Assembly: GCA_046263255.1 (NCBI GenBank)
Contig: JBHELD010000020.1
Coordinates: forward strand, 1-31,709
Direction: 5' to 3'
DNA length: 31,709 bases
From: JALZEG01 sp046263255
GTDB taxonomy: Bacteria; Actinomycetota; CADDZG01; WHSQ01
A program made the position numbers and the translations under genes. Shown piece after piece: positions 1 through 10,666 of the stretch. Numbering within the stretch: the first letter of the stretch is position 1; the number at the start of each line of letters is the position of its first letter. A model generated the notes under the pieces. The model saw nothing but the letters and a program-made list of their open reading frames with translations, was not told the origin of the DNA and did no database searches.

Positions 1-1
1 C

Positions 2-979
2 GCGATGGTCCCGTCGTTCCTCGCCTTCGCGGTCATCCCGCTGGGCGACCAGGTGACGATCGGCGACCGCAAGGTCGGGCTGATCGTCAGCGACCTCAAC
101 ATCGGGATCCTGTACTTCCTCGCGATGGGGTCGCTCGGCGTCTACGGGATCGTGCTCGCCGGGAGGGCGTCGGGGTCGAAGTACCCGCTGCTCGGCGGCA
201 TCCGGTCGAGCGCGCAGATGATCTCGTACGAGATCGCGCTGGGCCTCTCGCTGGTCCCCGTCGCGCTGGCGGCCGGGACGTTGTCGACGGTCGAGATCGT
301 CGAGATCCAGGCCGCGGCCCGCAACGACGTGACGTTCTTCGACGGCGTCCCGCTCCTCGAGCAGATCGCGAACGTCTTCGAGTTCGTGCCGAACTGGTAC
401 ATCCTGTCGCAGTGGCCGGCGTTCCTGATCTTCTTAGTCGCCGGCATCGCCGAGACGAACCGCGCGCCGTTCGACCTGCCCGAGGCGGAGACCGAGCTCG
501 TGGCGGGGTTCCACACCGAGTACTCCGGGATCCGCTTCGCGATGTTCTTCCTCGGCGAGTACGTCCACGTGGTGGCGATATCCGCGCTCGCGGTCACCGT
601 GTTCTTCGGGGGCTGGGACGGCCCGATCCTCGGGTTCCTGCCGTGGGTCTGGCCCCTGCTGTGGTTCACGGTCAAGACCGTCGGATTCATCTACCTCTTC
701 ATCTGGCTGCGCGCGACGCTGCCGCGCCTTCGGTACGACCGGCTGATGTGGCTCGGATGGAAGCGCCTGATCCCCGCCGCGCTCGTGTGGATCATGGTCA
801 CGGCGGTCTTCAACACGTCCGAGATCTCGAGGACCGTCCGCATGGGCGTCTTCGGCGCCGTCGTGCTGCTCGTCCTCGTGTGGGTCGGCCGCGGCGACCC
901 GCGGCTCCGGGGCCTGACGGCGGGCCGCGCGGGACGTAAGGGACGTACGGGAAGGGCGGTGACGCGTGGCGCTGCCTGA
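2..979 (+). CDS. nuoH: NADH-quinone oxidoreductase subunit H, copy 1 (5' partial)
   Basis: This is the membrane subunit of complex I that forms the roof of the quinone chamber and links the peripheral arm to the proton pumps. The reading frame is open to the window edge. The visible 325 residues begin about where residue 90 of a typical NuoH lies, so the true start is upstream. It carries the NuoH signatures SDLNIGILYFLAMGSLGVYG, the acidic loop RAPFDLPEAETEL, and TEYSGIRFAMFFLGEY, with several hydrophobic helices. The acidic loop is fully conserved here, unlike in the second copy at 17409. The C-terminus ends in a basic tail rich in Gly and Arg. The stop overlaps the start of nuoI by 14 bases, as expected inside an operon. 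The operon's proximal genes (probably nuoA-G) would lie left of the window, which is inference. Confidence 0.95.
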   Translation, partial: AMVPSFLAFAVIPLGDQVTIGDRKVGLIVSDLNIGILYFLAMGSLGVYGIVLAGRASGSKYPLLGGIRSSAQMISYEIALGLSLVPVALAAGTLSTVEIVEIQAAARNDVTFFDGVPLLEQIANVFEFVPNWYILSQWPAFLIFLVAGIAETNRAPFDLPEAETELVAGFHTEYSGIRFAMFFLGEYVHVVAISALAVTVFFGGWDGPILGFLPWVWPLLWFTVKTVGFIYLFIWLRATLPRLRYDRLMWLGWKRLIPAALVWIMVTAVFNTSEISRTVRMGVFGAVVLLVLVWVGRGDPRLRGLTAGRAGRKGRTGRAVTRGAA

Positions 980-1588
980 GATCTTCAACGGCATGAAAGT
1001 CGTCATAAGGAACGTCTTCCGGCGCAAGGACACGGTGTCCTACCCCGAGGTCCGCCGGCAGCCGTTCCCGCGCTATCGAGGCAGGCACATCCTCGACCGC
1101 CATCCGGACGGCCTCGAGAAGTGCATCGGCTGCGAGCTGTGCGCGGGAGCGTGCCCCGCGGACGCGATCCAGGTCGTGGGGGCCGAGAACACCCCGGAGG
1201 CGCGGTTCTCGCCGGGCGAGCGGTACGCGCAGATCTACCAGATCAACTACCTGCGGTGCATCTTCTGCGGCCTGTGCGTGGAGGCGTGCCCGACCGAGGC
1301 CCTTCTGATGACCACCGAGTACGAGCTCTCCGGCGACTCGCGCGAGGCGCTGATCTACACGAAGGAGCAGCTGATCGTCGATCAGCCGATCGTGCGGCAC
1401 TGGGAGTCGCGCAAGGAGCTCCCTCCGGACCGGCTCCTCGAGACGGATCCGGTCGCGAGCAGGAGCGCGCTCGGCGAGTCGGGCGGCGCGCCGTCCGCTC
1501 CTCACCCCGACGAGAAGGCCACGATCCTCAATCCTTCCGGTCGCCCCGCCCGGCCCCGCACGGCCGCGCCCCGGTCGGGGGAGAGCCG

Positions 1589-1592
<4 letters not shown>
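966..1592 (+). CDS. nuoI: NADH-quinone oxidoreductase subunit I, copy 1
   Basis: This peripheral-arm ferredoxin-like subunit carries the two [4Fe-4S] clusters (N6a/N6b) that pass electrons to NuoB. Two intact motifs are visible: C53, C56, C59, C63 (CIGCELCAGACP) and C98, C101, C104, C108 (CIFCGLCVEACP). The amphipathic N-terminal segment before them is the usual membrane-surface anchor. The start is GTG overlapping the end of nuoH, with a purine-rich stretch just upstream. At 208 residues it has the family core plus a tail of about 45 residues rich in Pro, Ala, Ser and Arg, with no recognisable domain. It is followed by nuoJ with a GTGA stop/start overlap. Product identity is near certain. 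Confidence 0.96.
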
Positions 1593-2211
<619 letters not shown>

Positions 2212-2215
<4 letters not shown>

Positions 2216-2520
2216 CCTCCGTCGACCCGGGCTTCTACCTCGTCCTCGCGGGGATGATGTTCACGGTCGGCGTCGTCGGCGTCCTCGTCCGGCGGAACGC
2301 GATCGTGATCTTCATGTTCGTCGAGCTGATGCTCAACGCGGTCAACCTGGTGTTCGTCACGTTCGCGCGGATGCACGGTGAGGTCTCGGGTCAGGTCCTC
2401 GTGTTCTTCGTCCTCGTCGTCGCGGCGGCCGAGGTCGTCGTGGGCCTGGCGATCATCCTGCTGATCGCGCGCCGGCGCGGGACTGCGAACGTCGACGCCG
2501 CGAACCTGCTGCGGTGGTGA
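2212..2520 (+). CDS. nuoK: NADH-quinone oxidoreductase subunit K, copy 1
   Basis: A three-helix membrane subunit of complex I and homologue of MrpC antiporter subunits. The length of 102 residues is normal for NuoK. The two membrane-embedded glutamates used for proton transfer are present in FVELMLNAVNL and AAAEVVVGLAI. The C-terminus NLLRW is typical of this family in GC-rich bacteria. The ATG start overlaps the nuoJ stop, and nuoL follows after four bases, so translation is probably coupled through the cluster. Confidence 0.96.
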
Positions 2521-2524
2521 GGCA

Positions 2525-4458
<1,934 letters not shown>

Positions 4459-4462
<4 letters not shown>

Positions 4463-5976
4463 GCGATCTCAACCTCCTCGACCTCGTCATCTTCCTGCCC
4501 GCCGCGGGAGCGATCCTCCTGGGGCTGCTGCCGAAGGGGCGTGACGATTTGTTCCGCTACGGCGCCTTCGCCGTGACGATCGCGACGTTCATCCTGTCGC
4601 TCGGCGTGCTGACGCAGTTCGACGCGAGCGAGACGGGGTTCCAGCTCGGGTCGTCGCTCGACTGGATCCCGGAGTGGGGGATCTCCTACGAGACCGGCGT
4701 CGACGGCGTGAGCCTGTGGATGGTCATGCTGACGACTTTCCTCGTGCCGCTCGCGGTGCTCGCGTCCTGGACGGTGGACCGGCAGGTCCGCCCCTACTTC
4801 GTCTTCCTGCTGGCGCTCGAGACCGGGATGCTCGGGGTCTTCTGCGCGCTCGACATGTTCCTCTTCTACCTGTTCTGGGAGGCCACCCTCGTCCCGATGT
4901 ACTTCCTCATCGGCATGTGGGGCTACGGCCGGCGGATCTACGCGGCGATGAAGTTCTTCCTGTTCACGCTCGTCGGCTCGCTGCTCATGCTGGCGGCGAT
5001 CCTGTTCCTCTACTTCCAGGCGGCCGGGGGCGGGCAGGCGACGTTCGACTACCGGGCGCTCCTGGGGACCCCGCTGTCGCTCGACGCTCAGAGGATGCTG
5101 TTCCTCGGGTTCTTCGCCTCGTTCGCGGTCAAGGTGCCGCTGGTCCCGCTCCACACGTGGCTCCCCGACGCACACACGGAGGCGCCCACCGCGGGGTCGG
5201 TCCTGCTGGCCGCCGTCCTCCTGAAGATGGGCGCGTACGGCCTGATGCGGTTCGGGATCCCGCTCTTCCCCGACGCGGCGCGGGAGCTCGTGCCGCTGCT
5301 GATCGCGCTGTCGCTCGCCGGCATCGTCTACGGCGCGATCGTCGCGGCGGTGCAGCGCGACCTCAAGCGGCTGATCGCGTACTCCTCCGTCGCGCACCTC
5401 GGCTTCGTCGTGCTCGGCATCTTCGTCGGCACCGTAGAGGGGATGAGCGGTGGGATCGTGCAGATGGTGAGCCACGGCCTGTCGACGGGAGCGTTGTTCA
5501 TGCTCGTCGGCATCCTGTACGAGCGGCGGCACACGAGGCTGATCGCCGACTTCGGGGGCCTCGCGAAGACGGTGCCGGTCCTCGCCGGGGTGTTCCTGCT
5601 CGTGACGATGTCGTCGATCGGTCTGCCGGGGCTGAACGGCTTCGTCGGCGAGTTCTCGATCCTCGTCGGCACGTTCGTGTCGTACCGCTGGTGGGCCGTG
5701 CCGGCGGCGTTCGGCGTCGTGCTCGCGGCCGTCTACCTGTTGTGGGCCTACCAGCGCGTGTTCCACGGACCCGTGACGTCGCCGGACAACGAGGGGATGC
5801 GCGACCTCAGCCCGCGTGAGATCGGGATGCTCGCGCCGCTGCTCGTGCTGATCGTCGGCATCGGCGTGTACCCGAAGCCGATCCTCGACCGGATCAACCC
5901 GTCCGCGGAGAAGGTCGTGCGCCAGCTGAACGACTCCTCGGTGCTGCCGAGCGCCGAGGTGGCCGAGGGGCCGTGA
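4459..5976 (+). CDS. nuoM: NADH-quinone oxidoreductase subunit M, copy 1
   Basis: An antiporter-like proton-pumping subunit of complex I, 505 residues, with about 14 predicted helices. Functional signatures are intact: the Glu in LFWEATLVPMYFLIGMWG, the Lys in AVKVPLVPLHTWLPDAHTE, AGSVLLAAVLLKMGAYG, and the Glu in LPGLNGFVGEFSIL, which is the NuoM-specific Glu where NuoL and NuoN carry Lys. The GTG start overlaps the nuoL stop and the end overlaps nuoN, both as GTGA. A larger in-frame opening exists upstream, but it runs through nuoL in another frame and is not coding. Confidence 0.96.
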
Positions 5977-7466
5977 ACGAGTTCGTCGTCCCCGAGGTGC
6001 AGCTCTCCGGCATCGCACCGGAGATCGTGCTGACCGCGGCCGCCCTCACGCTGCTGGTCCTGGATGCGGTCTTCGGGCGGCTCCCGTCGTGGTTCCTGCC
6101 GGCGGGGTCGACGCTCGCGCTCGGCGTCGCCGGGTACTACGCGCTCGACGCCTGGGGGAGCAACGAGCTCCAGCTCGAGGCGATGGTCGCCGTCGACGGC
6201 TTCTCGGTGTTCGTGAAGATCGCCCTGGCGACGTTCGCGCTGCTGACGGTCTGGCTCGGGCACTCCCACGCGTTCGGCGAGGAGCTCGACCACTCCGAGT
6301 TCTACGCGCTGGTTCTGTTCGCCACCGGAGGGATGATGCTGATGGCGGGGGCCGCGGACCTCATCGTCATGTTCCTCGCGCTCGAGACCTTCTCGCTCGC
6401 GCTCTACGTCCTGGTCGCGTTCCGCCGCCGCTCCCTCGCGTCGCAGGAGTCTGCGATGAAGTACTTCCTGCTCGGCGCGTTCTCGTCCGCGTTCTTCCTG
6501 CTCGGGATCGCGCTCGTGTACGGCGCGGTCGGGTCGACGAACCTGTACGGGACGCCCGGACCTGGAGGACAGCCGGGGATCGTCGAGTTCCTCCGCACGT
6601 CCGCGGCCGGCGACCTCACTCTGCTGTTCCTCGCGGCGGGCTTCTTGATCGTCGGGCTCGCCTTCAAGATCGCCGCGGTCCCGTTCCACATGTGGACGCC
6701 GGACGCGTACCAGGGGGCGCCCTCGACGGTCACCGGCTTCATGGCGGCGGGATCGAAGCTCGCGGGGTTCGCCGCGCTGATCCGGCTGCTCGACGCGGCG
6801 CTGTTCCCGTTGCGATGGGACTGGCGGCCGGTGCTCGCCGGCATCGCCGTCGTGACGATGGTCGCCGGGTCGATCCTCGCGGTGGTGCAAGAGGACGTGA
6901 AGCGGCTGCTCGCGTACTCGTCCATCGCGCACGCGGGGTTCGTGCTTACCGCCCTGGTGGCCGCGAGCGACGAGGGAGTGTCCGGCTCGCTGTTCTACCT
7001 CGCGACCTACGGCCTCACCATCCTGGGATCGTTCGCGATCGTCGCCGTCCTGGCCGGCCACGGCGAGAGGCGGACGCGCCTCGTCGACTACAAGGGGCTG
7101 TTCTACGAGCGGCCCCTGCTGGCCGCGGCGTTCAGCCTGTTCCTGCTGTCGCTCGCCGGGGTTCCGCTGACGTCGGGCTTCGTCGCGAAGCTGGTCGTCT
7201 TCGGCGCCGCGGTCGAAGCGGGGTACACGTGGCTGGTCGTGGTCGGGATGCTGTCGAGCGCGATCGCCGCGTTCTTCTATCTGCGGATCATGGTCGTGAT
7301 GTACATGCAGGAGCGCGACGAGGGGGCCCCTGCCGTCGCCGTCCCCGCGCTCTCGGGCGGCGTCATCGCGCTCACGGCGCTGGCGACGGTCGTCCTCGGC
7401 ATCGTGTGGGGGCCTCTGATCGAGGTGGCGGAGAAGGCGACGGTCTTCTTCACGGCCGGGGGCTGA
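5973..7466 (+). CDS. nuoN: NADH-quinone oxidoreductase subunit N, copy 1
   Basis: The third antiporter-like subunit and last gene of the first nuo set, 497 residues. Visible signatures are the Glu in IVMFLALETFSLALYVLVAF, the Lys in AFKIAAVPFHMWTPDAYQG, and the Lys in VPLTSGFVAKLVVF. Together these mark NuoN and a complete pumping path. The GTG start overlaps nuoM by four bases. After the stop there are 47 bases to the next gene, with a small hairpin (CCGCC TC GGCGG, 7477-7488) but no clear U-tract. The operon may end here or read into the small membrane gene. Confidence 0.96.
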   Translation: MNEFVVPEVQLSGIAPEIVLTAAALTLLVLDAVFGRLPSWFLPAGSTLALGVAGYYALDAWGSNELQLEAMVAVDGFSVFVKIALATFALLTVWLGHSHAFGEELDHSEFYALVLFATGGMMLMAGAADLIVMFLALETFSLALYVLVAFRRRSLASQESAMKYFLLGAFSSAFFLLGIALVYGAVGSTNLYGTPGPGGQPGIVEFLRTSAAGDLTLLFLAAGFLIVGLAFKIAAVPFHMWTPDAYQGAPSTVTGFMAAGSKLAGFAALIRLLDAALFPLRWDWRPVLAGIAVVTMVAGSILAVVQEDVKRLLAYSSIAHAGFVLTALVAASDEGVSGSLFYLATYGLTILGSFAIVAVLAGHGERRTRLVDYKGLFYERPLLAAAFSLFLLSLAGVPLTSGFVAKLVVFGAAVEAGYTWLVVVGMLSSAIAAFFYLRIMVVMYMQERDEGAPAVAVPALSGGVIALTALATVVLGIVWGPLIEVAEKATVFFTAGG

Positions 7467-7513
7467 GCTTCCTTACCCGCCTCGGCGGCGTCTTCACGTA
7501 AGACAATGGCTCG

Positions 7514-7915
7514 ATGAGAAGCCCGGGCCGCCTGGTCGTCTACTCGGTCGCGGGGTTCGCGTTCGAGGTCGCGTTCAGCGCCCTGCACGACGCGGTCCGC
7601 AGCCGGCCGGTCCGGTGCCGGACGAGCCCTCTGATGCTGAGCGTCTACGCGCTGCTGCTCCCGCTGTTCGAGCCGGTGCACGACCGGCTGCGCGGCCGGC
7701 CGCTGCCGGTCCGGGCGACGGTCTACGGCCTCGGCTTCCTCGGAGTCGAGTACGTGAGCGGGCGCGTGTTCCGCCGGGCCTGGGGCGACGCCCCGTGGGA
7801 CTACTCGTATGCGCCGCGCCACCTGCACGGGCTGATCCGGCCGGACTACTTCTTCCTGTGGGCGCTGGCGGGGCTCCTCTGCGAGCCGCTGCACGACGCG
7901 CTGACCGAGCGCTAG
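7514..7915 (+). CDS. TMEM229/CmpB-like small membrane protein
   Basis: A 133-residue protein with about four hydrophobic segments (roughly residues 8-25, 41-55, 65-83 and 108-124). From memory it resembles the CmpB/TMEM229 family (Pfam family once called putative ABC-transporter type IV). The diagnostic WDYS motif is at residues 95-98, followed by a Gly-Leu-Ile segment and a last helix ending CEPLHDAL. It is preceded by FLGVEYVSGRVFRR, corresponding to the Glu-containing helix before WDYS in that family. The layout is closer to animal TMEM229 (an RLRGR-type loop before the third helix) than to the longer bacterial permease-like forms. No function is established for the family. It sits between nuoN and a convergent cyclase gene, only two bases from the cyclase stop. 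I chose the ATG at 7514; an ATG at 7506 is out of frame. Confidence 0.6.
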   Translation: MRSPGRLVVYSVAGFAFEVAFSALHDAVRSRPVRCRTSPLMLSVYALLLPLFEPVHDRLRGRPLPVRATVYGLGFLGVEYVSGRVFRRAWGDAPWDYSYAPRHLHGLIRPDYFFLWALAGLLCEPLHDALTER

Positions 7916-7917
7916 CC

Positions 7918-9852
7918 CTAGTCGAGCAGGGGGCCGCGCAGGTACACGTCGGCGCGGCCGTTGAAGTCGTCGTCGACCAGTGCGGCCTCCGACGTGAAGG
8001 CGACCCACGACCCGTCCGAGGAGATGGAGGGATCGAGCGAGTCGGCCGCGGCCTCCTCGTCGTCCTCGCCGAGGCTCAGCCGCGTGATCTTCCCGGTGTC
8101 GATCTCGTAGACGAAGACGTCACGGACTCCGTTGTGGTCGTCGCCCACGAGGTTGCCGGCCGCGGAGTCGAAGACCACGTATTCCCCGTTGCCCGAGATC
8201 GCGGGATTGGCGCTGCGCCCCGCTCCGGCAACGCTCCCTTCGATCGCGCGGCTGACGAGGATCGTCTGGCCGGTGACGAAGTCGTGGACGAAGACGTCGG
8301 CTCCCGCGTCGTCGTCCTCCACGAGGTTGAACGCCTCGGAGACGAAGGCGACGCGCGTGCCGTCGTCGGAGATCGACGGATGGGCGCTGTCGCCGTCCGT
8401 CAGCTGTCCCTCGGAGGTGACGCTCGCGCGGACCGTCTTGAACTCGTCCGGATCACGGTCGAACCGGAAGACGTCGGAGCTGTTGTTCGTGTCGCGGGGG
8501 GTCAGCACGGTGGCGACGGACGCGAAGGCGACGTACCTACCGTCGCCCGAGAGCGTCGGGTTGAAGCTGTTCCCGTTCGCTTCCTTCCTGTTGCCCGACC
8601 GGATGTTGACCCGGTTCGTCCGCCCCTGCTCGACGTCGTGGACGAAGATGTCGTCCTTGTCGTTGTCGTCCGGCCTCAGCGACAGGTTGTCGGCGGCGCT
8701 GGTGAACGCGACGAACTTCCCGTCTGCGGATACGTCCACCTCCGTGCTCTCTTCGTTGGCGGCCTGTGCCTCGTTGCCGATGCTGGCGCGGGTCGTGAGA
8801 CCCGTGCGCAGGTCGTGGATGAAGACGTCCTGCACCCTGTTGCGGTCGATCTTGACGGCGAGGTTCTTGGACCGGCTGAGGAAGCCCACCACGTTCCCGT
8901 CGTCGGACACCGACGGCTGCGTGCTCGCCCGGTTCCCCTGCGTCGGGCCTCTCCGGCTGACGATGCGAAGCGTCTCCGACTGGAGAGGCGCCACCCGGAC
9001 GTGGAAGATGTCCGTGATCCGGCCGTTGTCGTCCGTCCGCAGCAGCTTCTTCGAGTTGCTCGCGAACACGACCGTCTGCCCGTCGCCGGAGATCGCGGGC
9101 GAGAAGCTCTCGGCGCTCGTCTCGCCGCCGCCCCTCCGGACGCTCACGCGCACGAGGTCGCCCGGCGGGGGAGGGGGCCCCGAACGCCGCGGGCCGTCCT
9201 CGCCGGCCAGCAGCATCCCGGCCCCCACGCCCACGATCAGCAGCGTCGCCGCGGCCGCCCCCAGCACGCGGCCCCGGCCCGGCTCCAGCCCCGCCGGCGG
9301 CGCCGGGGGCAGCTGCCCCGGCCCCCATTCGAGCGTCCACGCCCGCACGGGGTCGTCGATCCCCTTCAGCTCCGAGACGCCGGCATCGGCGTACGAATGG
9401 CCGCCGCGGGAGCCGACGAGGCCGCGCGTGACGTCCGATATCAGGATCCCGTCGGTGGGCGCCCGATCGCACAGCCGCGCCGCGACCGCGACCGCGATGC
9501 CGTAGTAGTCGTGTCGGTCCGCGGTCGTGTCGCCGGAGTGGATGCCGATCCGGACGTGCAGCGGGACCGCGGCCCCCTCCTCGTTCGCGAGGTGCAGCGT
9601 TCGCTGCATCGCGACGGCGCACTCGGTCGCGAGCCATCCGGCAGGGAAGGCGGCCATGACGCCGTCGCCGGTGCTCTTGACCTCCTCGCCGCCGAACGAG
9701 CGCACGAGGTCGCGCAGCTCGCCAAGGTGCGCGCGCAGGACCTGCTCCGCCCTCTCGTCGCCCAGGCGGTCGAACATCGCGGTCGACCCCACGAGGTCCG
9801 TCACGAGGATCGTCGCGGTGCCGCCGACGCGATCGGATCGCCTCACGCCCAT
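7918..9852 (-). CDS. Receptor-like class III adenylate/guanylate cyclase with extracellular propeller
   Basis: Probably makes cAMP (or cGMP) in response to an external signal. The 644 residues fall into three parts. Residues 11-178 are a class III cyclase domain with metal-binding D19 (TDLVGST) and D63 (STGDGV), the adenine-recognition pair K59 and D115, and R126. The transition-state Asn of the VNxAxR motif is Ala (A122), as discussed in the findings. One transmembrane helix spans about 195-217 (LGAAAATLLIVGVGAGMLLA), after a Pro-rich linker. Residues 230-644 form about seven repeats of roughly 57 residues of the PD40/WD40-like type (pattern S..P.IS.DG..VAF.S....L...D.N...DVFV.D), expected outside the cell. 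The ATG at 9852 begins just before the domain. No Shine-Dalgarno is visible, so it could be translated from a leaderless message. It faces the crp-like gene with 12 bases between start codons, which suggests enzyme and effector are paired. Confidence 0.85.
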   Translation of the reverse strand: MGVRRSDRVGGTATILVTDLVGSTAMFDRLGDERAEQVLRAHLGELRDLVRSFGGEEVKSTGDGVMAAFPAGWLATECAVAMQRTLHLANEEGAAVPLHVRIGIHSGDTTADRHDYYGIAVAVAARLCDRAPTDGILISDVTRGLVGSRGGHSYADAGVSELKGIDDPVRAWTLEWGPGQLPPAPPAGLEPGRGRVLGAAAATLLIVGVGAGMLLAGEDGPRRSGPPPPPGDLVRVSVRRGGGETSAESFSPAISGDGQTVVFASNSKKLLRTDDNGRITDIFHVRVAPLQSETLRIVSRRGPTQGNRASTQPSVSDDGNVVGFLSRSKNLAVKIDRNRVQDVFIHDLRTGLTTRASIGNEAQAANEESTEVDVSADGKFVAFTSAADNLSLRPDDNDKDDIFVHDVEQGRTNRVNIRSGNRKEANGNSFNPTLSGDGRYVAFASVATVLTPRDTNNSSDVFRFDRDPDEFKTVRASVTSEGQLTDGDSAHPSISDDGTRVAFVSEAFNLVEDDDAGADVFVHDFVTGQTILVSRAIEGSVAGAGRSANPAISGNGEYVVFDSAAGNLVGDDHNGVRDVFVYEIDTGKITRLSLGEDDEEAAADSLDPSISSDGSWVAFTSEAALVDDDFNGRADVYLRGPLLD

Positions 9853-9864
9853 AAGGTAAAGGAG

Positions 9865-10545
9865 ATGGCTGCGAACGAAACGGCGGGATACGGTGGGTTC
9901 CTGGGCAGGCTCTCCGACGACGAGGCGCGCGCTCTGCTCGGCCGCGGCCGGCGGCGGACGTACGACGGCGGCGTCCCGATCTTCCACGAGGGCGAGGTCA
10001 GCGACCGCATCGTCCTGCTGCTTCGCGGCCGCGCCAAGATCGCGACGGTGACCGAGGACGGCAAGGAGGTGATGCTCGGGGTGCGCGACCCGGGCGACCT
10101 CCTCGGCGAGTTCTCCGCGATCGACGGTGAGCCGCGCTCGGCGAACGTGATCGCGATGGAGCCCGTGGAGGCCCTGGTCCTCGAGAGCGGCTCCTTCCGG
10201 GAGTGGCTGACCGAGCACCCGCGGACCGCCCTGCTGCTGCTCGAGATGGTCCTCGCCCGGCTGCGCGACGCCGACCGCAAGCGCGTCGAGTTCTCCGCCT
10301 ACGACACCGTGGGACGCGTCGCGCGCCGGCTCTACGAGCTGGCGGAGCGGTTCGGGCGTGACACGCCTCGGGGCGTCGAGATCGCGCTCCCCCTGACGCA
10401 GGACGAGCTTGCCGCGTGGACGGGGGCCTCGCGCGTCGGCGTGAGCCAGGCGCTGAAGGCGCTGCGGGACCGGGAGTGGATCGAGACGCGGCGCCGCTCG
10501 ATCACCGTGCGGGACATGGCGGCGCTGTCGCGCCGGGCGACGTAG
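9865..10545 (+). CDS. Crp/Fnr-family cyclic-nucleotide-responsive transcription regulator
   Basis: A 226-residue DNA-binding regulator. Residues 10-130 are a cyclic-nucleotide-binding domain. The phosphate-binding cassette (DLLGEFSAIDGEPRSANV, about 78-95) keeps the Gly-Glu and Arg-Ser pairs (G81, E82, R91, S92) used to hold cAMP or cGMP, so real ligand binding is likely. Residues 130-155 form the dimer helix. A winged helix-turn-helix follows (LTQDELAAWTGASRVGVSQA, about 167-186), with the wing RRSITVRDMAAL. The start is the ATG at 9865 with a good Shine-Dalgarno (AAGGAG, 9858-9863). The upstream in-frame opening is antisense to the cyclase and is rejected. It lies head-to-head with the cyclase and upstream of a secreted paralogue of the cyclase's sensor domain. 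The likely ligand is the cyclase product, by inference. Confidence 0.9.
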   Translation: MAANETAGYGGFLGRLSDDEARALLGRGRRRTYDGGVPIFHEGEVSDRIVLLLRGRAKIATVTEDGKEVMLGVRDPGDLLGEFSAIDGEPRSANVIAMEPVEALVLESGSFREWLTEHPRTALLLLEMVLARLRDADRKRVEFSAYDTVGRVARRLYELAERFGRDTPRGVEIALPLTQDELAAWTGASRVGVSQALKALRDREWIETRRRSITVRDMAALSRRAT

Positions 10546-10666
10546 CGCGAGCGCTCAGGATTTAACGCTTCGTCCGTAAAGGGCTGAGTACTCGGGGGCG
10601 CCCACTTTCTCGATGCTGGTCGTCGAGCCGGCGGAAGGCCGGAAACGGCATCGAAGGAGGCTTCCA
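10546..10666 (+). promoter_or_regulatory. Structured leader upstream of the secreted propeller gene
   Basis: This 121-base gap ends in a stretch that can fold. TCGATGC (10610-10616) pairs perfectly with GCATCGA (10648-10654). Inside it, CCGGC (10628-10632) pairs with GCCGG (10638-10642) around the loop GGAAG. Next to it GAAG-GAGG-CTTC (10653-10664) places the Shine-Dalgarno GGAGG partly in a small loop, and shares bases with the outer stem, so the two folds compete. I recognise no known riboswitch class: the GEMM cyclic-di-GMP and ydaO cyclic-di-AMP signatures are absent. No TGTGA-N6-TCACA Crp site is obvious. A second short stem, AGCGC GA GCGCT, overlaps the end of the crp-like gene. Confidence 0.35.

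Noticed and set aside
9829..9857. Sigma-70-type promoter for the crp-like gene (TAAGGT as -10)
   Set aside because: No -35 element is at the right distance, and a start site from it would leave no room for the visible ribosome site.
10546..10666. Cyclic-di-GMP or cyclic-di-AMP riboswitch in the leader
   Set aside because: The conserved cores of the GEMM and ydaO classes are not present, and the leader is too short for ydaO.
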